NCBI RefSeq assembly: GCF_012935325.2
Contig: NZ_JABBYG020000018.1
Span: 1 to 64,000, forward strand
Source: Paenibacillus sp. PL91
Lineage (GTDB): Bacteria > Bacillota > Bacilli > Paenibacillales > Paenibacillaceae
Length of the DNA: 64,000 bases
Direction of reading: 5' to 3'
Within the stretch, counting starts at the first letter, position 1. The number at the start of each line of letters is the position of its first letter. Below, one piece after another: positions 61,102-64,000 of the stretch. The translations under genes and the position numbers were made by a program. The notes under the pieces were generated by a model. It made no database searches and had not been told where the DNA came from. It was given only the letters and a program-made list of their open reading frames with translations.

Positions 61102-63102
61102 TTAAAACGGAGATAACAGCTGTATATAAAATCCGCCAACAACTGTTCGGTTTTGAAAGCCTATTTGCTTACCCGTGACCGTATCGTACCAATCGGTGAG
61201 GGGAACACGGCTTGGCGATTCATGCAGCGAATCCCACAGCGGCGCAATCATTTTCGCAAAATCCTCCTTCGATGGCGCCATTGATGCACACCACACTAGC
61301 CAATCCGACTTCGTATACGTGTTTCGGCTGTCCAGCGGCGTGCCGTACCGGTTTTGTTTGGCCAAATAATAAGGAATTTCTTTCGCCAGCACATCGCCCG
61401 GGAACAAGCCCAGTCCAAAAAGATTGTCCCATACGAGATTGTATTTCATACTCCATGTATCTTCCGAGCTGTCGAATGTCAATTTATAATGGTCGCCTGC
61501 CTCATCCATCGCGATCCACTGCGTTGCCATTTCTTTGGCCGTATCGGAATAACGCGACATTTCTTCCGTTTTCCCAAGCATTCTGCACAAAATGGCATAC
61601 GCTCCGATACCGATGATCGCTTTAACTGAAAGGTTCGCATTATGGGCTAGATGACCGGCAAAATCGTCCGTACACAGCTGGTTATTCGGATCGAGACCGT
61701 TTTCTATCAAATAGTTCGCCCATTTCGTAAGCAGCTCCCAGTGCTTCTCTGCAAAGCCCGCGTTCTGTTCAGATAAACAAACGGCTGCCGCCATAATGAG
61801 CATATTGCCGCATTCCTCGATCGGCATTTGGTATTCGAGCTTGTTCTCTCCGTATACTTGACCGTTAGCTACCGGGTAACAGCCCACATCGTGAGGGGCA
61901 AAATCATACGGCCATTGTTCGCTGGCTGCATACCGAAAAATCGGACGCATCATTCCTTTAACAAGCTCGGAGTTGTACCGCAAAAACAGCGGAATCGACG
62001 GATAGCTGACGTCCACTGTGCCAATACAGCCGTTGCTAAAGCATTCCTTGGACAAAAACAGAATCTCGGCGTTCTCATCGACGACCAGCTTGTGCGCCGA
62101 GATCGCCTGCCTATAAGCGAGCGACAGTATATCCGCATATTGCAATCCGCCCGCATTCTCGCTCTCCTGCCGCAATTCCCGGTCAAACGCTTCGCATTTT
62201 CCGATGATTTCATCGTATTGCGAGAAAGCTGCGGCAATCATATCCTCGAATGAAATACCGTTCCTTCGCCAATACGCATTAAGCGGTTGGTTAAAATATT
62301 CGATAGAATGGATGTCGTCGTAAGCCAGCACCGCATACTCTGATTGCACTGTCTCATTTACAGCGCCAAAATCGAATTGCACAGCCATTACCGGCGTATC
62401 GTCTTCCACAGCTCGCGGCATACGCTCGTCATCCGGCAAGCTTACATTACCCGATTCGATAAAATGGTTGCGCAGCCGATAAGACTGAATCGCTGTACTT
62501 GTAGATGCGGATTTGGAAGCGGCCAGGTACATAAATCCCCAGTCAATCCGCACGTCATCGCCAACACGCTGCAGCACCGGCTGCTGCTCGCTGCCCATGC
62601 GCAGCGCCTCGATTCCGTCGCCAATCGCTTTGCGGGACCAGACAATTTTCTGATCCGGCGTATTGACGCACCATTCGCCGGTAACGTCCAAATAAATTTT
62701 CGCTTCATGCGATTTGCCGTCAATGGATTGAATACGGAACGTAACGTATGAAGCCGGCCGCGATAATAGTTCCAGATCGTCAAGCAGCAGCGGCGTGGTG
62801 AAATCGACCTCCAGCCGAATGCCATCCCCTTCAAACCGGTATTTGCTGGACGTCGCTGTCACTTCCAGGTTCGTCTGTTTGAGGGCATCCGGTTCCGAGC
62901 AATCGCTTCCCTCGGCAAGCTCCGTCATCCCCATAAACCGGCGCGTCTGGCCGTCAATTCTTATCAATCCGGTCATGCTGCTGCGTTTGTTGGTCCAATG
63001 AGTAGGATGTTGGTCAGTAAGGCAATCGGCAGTAGACCATACGCTGAAATACGGATCAACCGTTACTAGCGGTACTGCAGGGGGCCTGAAATGTTGTGAC
63101 AT
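61102..63102 (-). CDS. DUF4965/DUF1793 (glutaminase A-like) enzyme
   Basis: A 666-residue soluble protein. N-terminal beta domain (about 1-260, DPYFSVWSTADCLTDQHPTHW, of the DUF5127 type), then a helical (alpha/alpha)6-like domain with SLAYRQAISAHKLV, CIGTVDVSYPSIPLFLRYN, YDFAPHDVGCYPVANG, WSMKYNLVWDNLFGLGLFP and SRNTYTKSDWLVWCASM, matching DUF4965 and DUF1793. Family members are called glutaminases from fungal GtaA, but the toroid resembles glycosidases and sugar loci are common neighbours. No signal peptide. Cotranscribed with the LacI regulator (47 bases). Confidence 0.85.
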   Translation of the reverse strand: MSQHFRPPAVPLVTVDPYFSVWSTADCLTDQHPTHWTNKRSSMTGLIRIDGQTRRFMGMTELAEGSDCSEPDALKQTNLEVTATSSKYRFEGDGIRLEVDFTTPLLLDDLELLSRPASYVTFRIQSIDGKSHEAKIYLDVTGEWCVNTPDQKIVWSRKAIGDGIEALRMGSEQQPVLQRVGDDVRIDWGFMYLAASKSASTSTAIQSYRLRNHFIESGNVSLPDDERMPRAVEDDTPVMAVQFDFGAVNETVQSEYAVLAYDDIHSIEYFNQPLNAYWRRNGISFEDMIAAAFSQYDEIIGKCEAFDRELRQESENAGGLQYADILSLAYRQAISAHKLVVDENAEILFLSKECFSNGCIGTVDVSYPSIPLFLRYNSELVKGMMRPIFRYAASEQWPYDFAPHDVGCYPVANGQVYGENKLEYQMPIEECGNMLIMAAAVCLSEQNAGFAEKHWELLTKWANYLIENGLDPNNQLCTDDFAGHLAHNANLSVKAIIGIGAYAILCRMLGKTEEMSRYSDTAKEMATQWIAMDEAGDHYKLTFDSSEDTWSMKYNLVWDNLFGLGLFPGDVLAKEIPYYLAKQNRYGTPLDSRNTYTKSDWLVWCASMAPSKEDFAKMIAPLWDSLHESPSRVPLTDWYDTVTGKQIGFQNRTVVGGFYIQLLSPF

Positions 63103-63149
63103 TGTTTTTGTTCTCCTTTAAATAAGATTATGATTGCTAGTGAAACTGC

Positions 63150-64000
63150 TCAGCAGCTTTTGCGTTCGATTAAGACCGTATCAAAAACTTCCTGATAAAA
63201 TTCTTTCTCCGCTTCACCTTTGATTTTGTTCAGGATGATTTCAACTGCGCGCCCCGCCATCTTCTCCTTGGCAATATTGATCGTTGTAAGCGGGAAGGGA
63301 TAAAACAGCTGGGACTGGATATTATCGTAGCCAACGACTTTAATATCCTCTGGTACACGGAAACCCGCTTCCTGTATGGCATAAATCGCTTCCAATGCGA
63401 TCAGATCGCTGAATGCGAAAATGCCTGTATAATCATCTCTGCTTTGCACGAAATCCTTCATATACGCATACGTATTGCCCATCGTAACTTCATGATAGAC
63501 GACTAATGAAGAATCAAATGCTATGCCGGAAGCGGCGAGTGCTTGCTTATAGCCTTCCTCCCTTTCACGCGAGCAAGAAAGAGAGCTGGGACCGCATAAA
63601 AACAAAATCCGCTTCGCCCCTTTGCTTAACAAGTATTCGGTCGCCAAGTAGCCTCCCCGGACATCATCGGTTATGAGATAGTCGGTCTGCTCATTCTCGA
63701 AATGCCTACCGACCAAAACGAATGGGATGTTGGCGTTCTTCAAAATCCCTACGCTTCCGGTACTGCCTTGAACCGGGAACAGAATGATGCCGTCCACCCC
63801 TTTGTTGATGGCCAGATAGATCGCCTGCTCTTCCATTTCCTGTTTCTCGCCGCTGTTTAGCACAAAGATGGCATAGTCCTTCTTCCTTGCATCCACTTCG
63901 ATAAAGTTTGCCATGATAGAGAAAAAAGGGTTGGAGAGATCGCTTAGAATAACCGCAATCGTTTTCATTGAGCCGGAACGCAGCCCTCTGGCAATGCCAT
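63150..64000 (-). CDS. LacI-family regulator, N-terminus cut by window end
   Basis: The frame runs past 64000. The visible part starts in the hinge (ARGLRSGSMKTIAVILSDL) and covers the periplasmic-binding-like sensor domain: NPFFSIMANFIEVDARKKDY, GVDGIILFPVQG, YLATEYLLSKGAKRILFLCG, FSDLIALEAIYAIQEAG and VVGYDNIQSQLFYPFPLTTI. The helix-turn-helix lies outside. A methionine at 63968 is not the start. Probably regulates the enzyme gene that follows, with a sugar effector. Confidence 0.92.
   Translation of the reverse strand, partial: GIARGLRSGSMKTIAVILSDLSNPFFSIMANFIEVDARKKDYAIFVLNSGEKQEMEEQAIYLAINKGVDGIILFPVQGSTGSVGILKNANIPFVLVGRHFENEQTDYLITDDVRGGYLATEYLLSKGAKRILFLCGPSSLSCSREREEGYKQALAASGIAFDSSLVVYHEVTMGNTYAYMKDFVQSRDDYTGIFAFSDLIALEAIYAIQEAGFRVPEDIKVVGYDNIQSQLFYPFPLTTINIAKEKMAGRAVEIILNKIKGEAEKEFYQEVFDTVLIERKSC

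Overview
The window looks like chromosomal DNA from a spore-forming, carbohydrate-degrading Bacillota, most probably Paenibacillaceae (Paenibacillus or a close relative). The grounds are an alpha/beta-type small acid-soluble spore protein behind a sigma-G-type promoter, YesM/YesN-type sugar two-component genes, many TTG/GTG starts behind strong GGAGG-type ribosome sites, and moderate base composition. This is inference from gene content; no rRNA, tRNA, CRISPR array or phage module was seen.

Layout. 228-413 is a degenerate 25-bp tandem repeat. 0.6-13.0 kb is a sugar locus: on the minus strand an ArsR-fold regulator, an AraC-type response regulator, its histidine kinase, a sugar-binding lipoprotein, two permeases and a GH2 beta-galactosidase; divergently, a GH51 alpha-L-arabinofuranosidase. 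The enzyme pair suggests arabinose/galactose-containing plant polysaccharide, and a cre-like site precedes the binding-protein gene. 13-28.9 kb is mixed housekeeping: GreA/B-fold protein, small secreted proteins, cyclase-like hydrolase, WYL regulator and hydrolase, an ECF sigma factor with a large C-terminal extension, MORN-repeat protein, EamA transporter, acetyltransferase, spore protein, IlvD, VOC protein, a short UvrC/Cho-like nuclease, and a TetR-controlled membrane protein.

29-44.2 kb is the most unusual part: a seven-gene minus-strand operon (secreted vWA protein, tubulin-like protein, 808-aa unknown, membrane vWA protein, beta-rich protein, zinc-ribbon GTPase, GAP1-like membrane protein), facing a divergent pair (51-aa membrane peptide and zinc-ribbon membrane protein). 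It looks like a cytoplasm-to-envelope NTP-dependent machine of the kind proposed, from comparative genomics only, to act in conflict or multicellularity. The division of labour given here is inference.

44.3-52.1 kb holds a CBM9-like protein, a decayed NUDIX gene, a KinB-like kinase, a DUF2935 protein, two apparently damaged convergent genes, a polysaccharide deacetylase and nagA with a DeoR-type regulator. 52.28-57.31 kb is an IS4-family (IS231-like) element that inserted in a terminator loop (10-bp duplication) and was then split by a 3.37-kb transposase-less element with 27-bp inverted ends and an 8-bp duplication, carrying two SDR genes and a TetR regulator. 57.4-64 kb holds an Sm-like membrane protein, a YtrA-type GntR/ABC operon, two lipoprotein loci (one decayed), a DUF4965-type enzyme and a LacI-family regulator cut by the window end.
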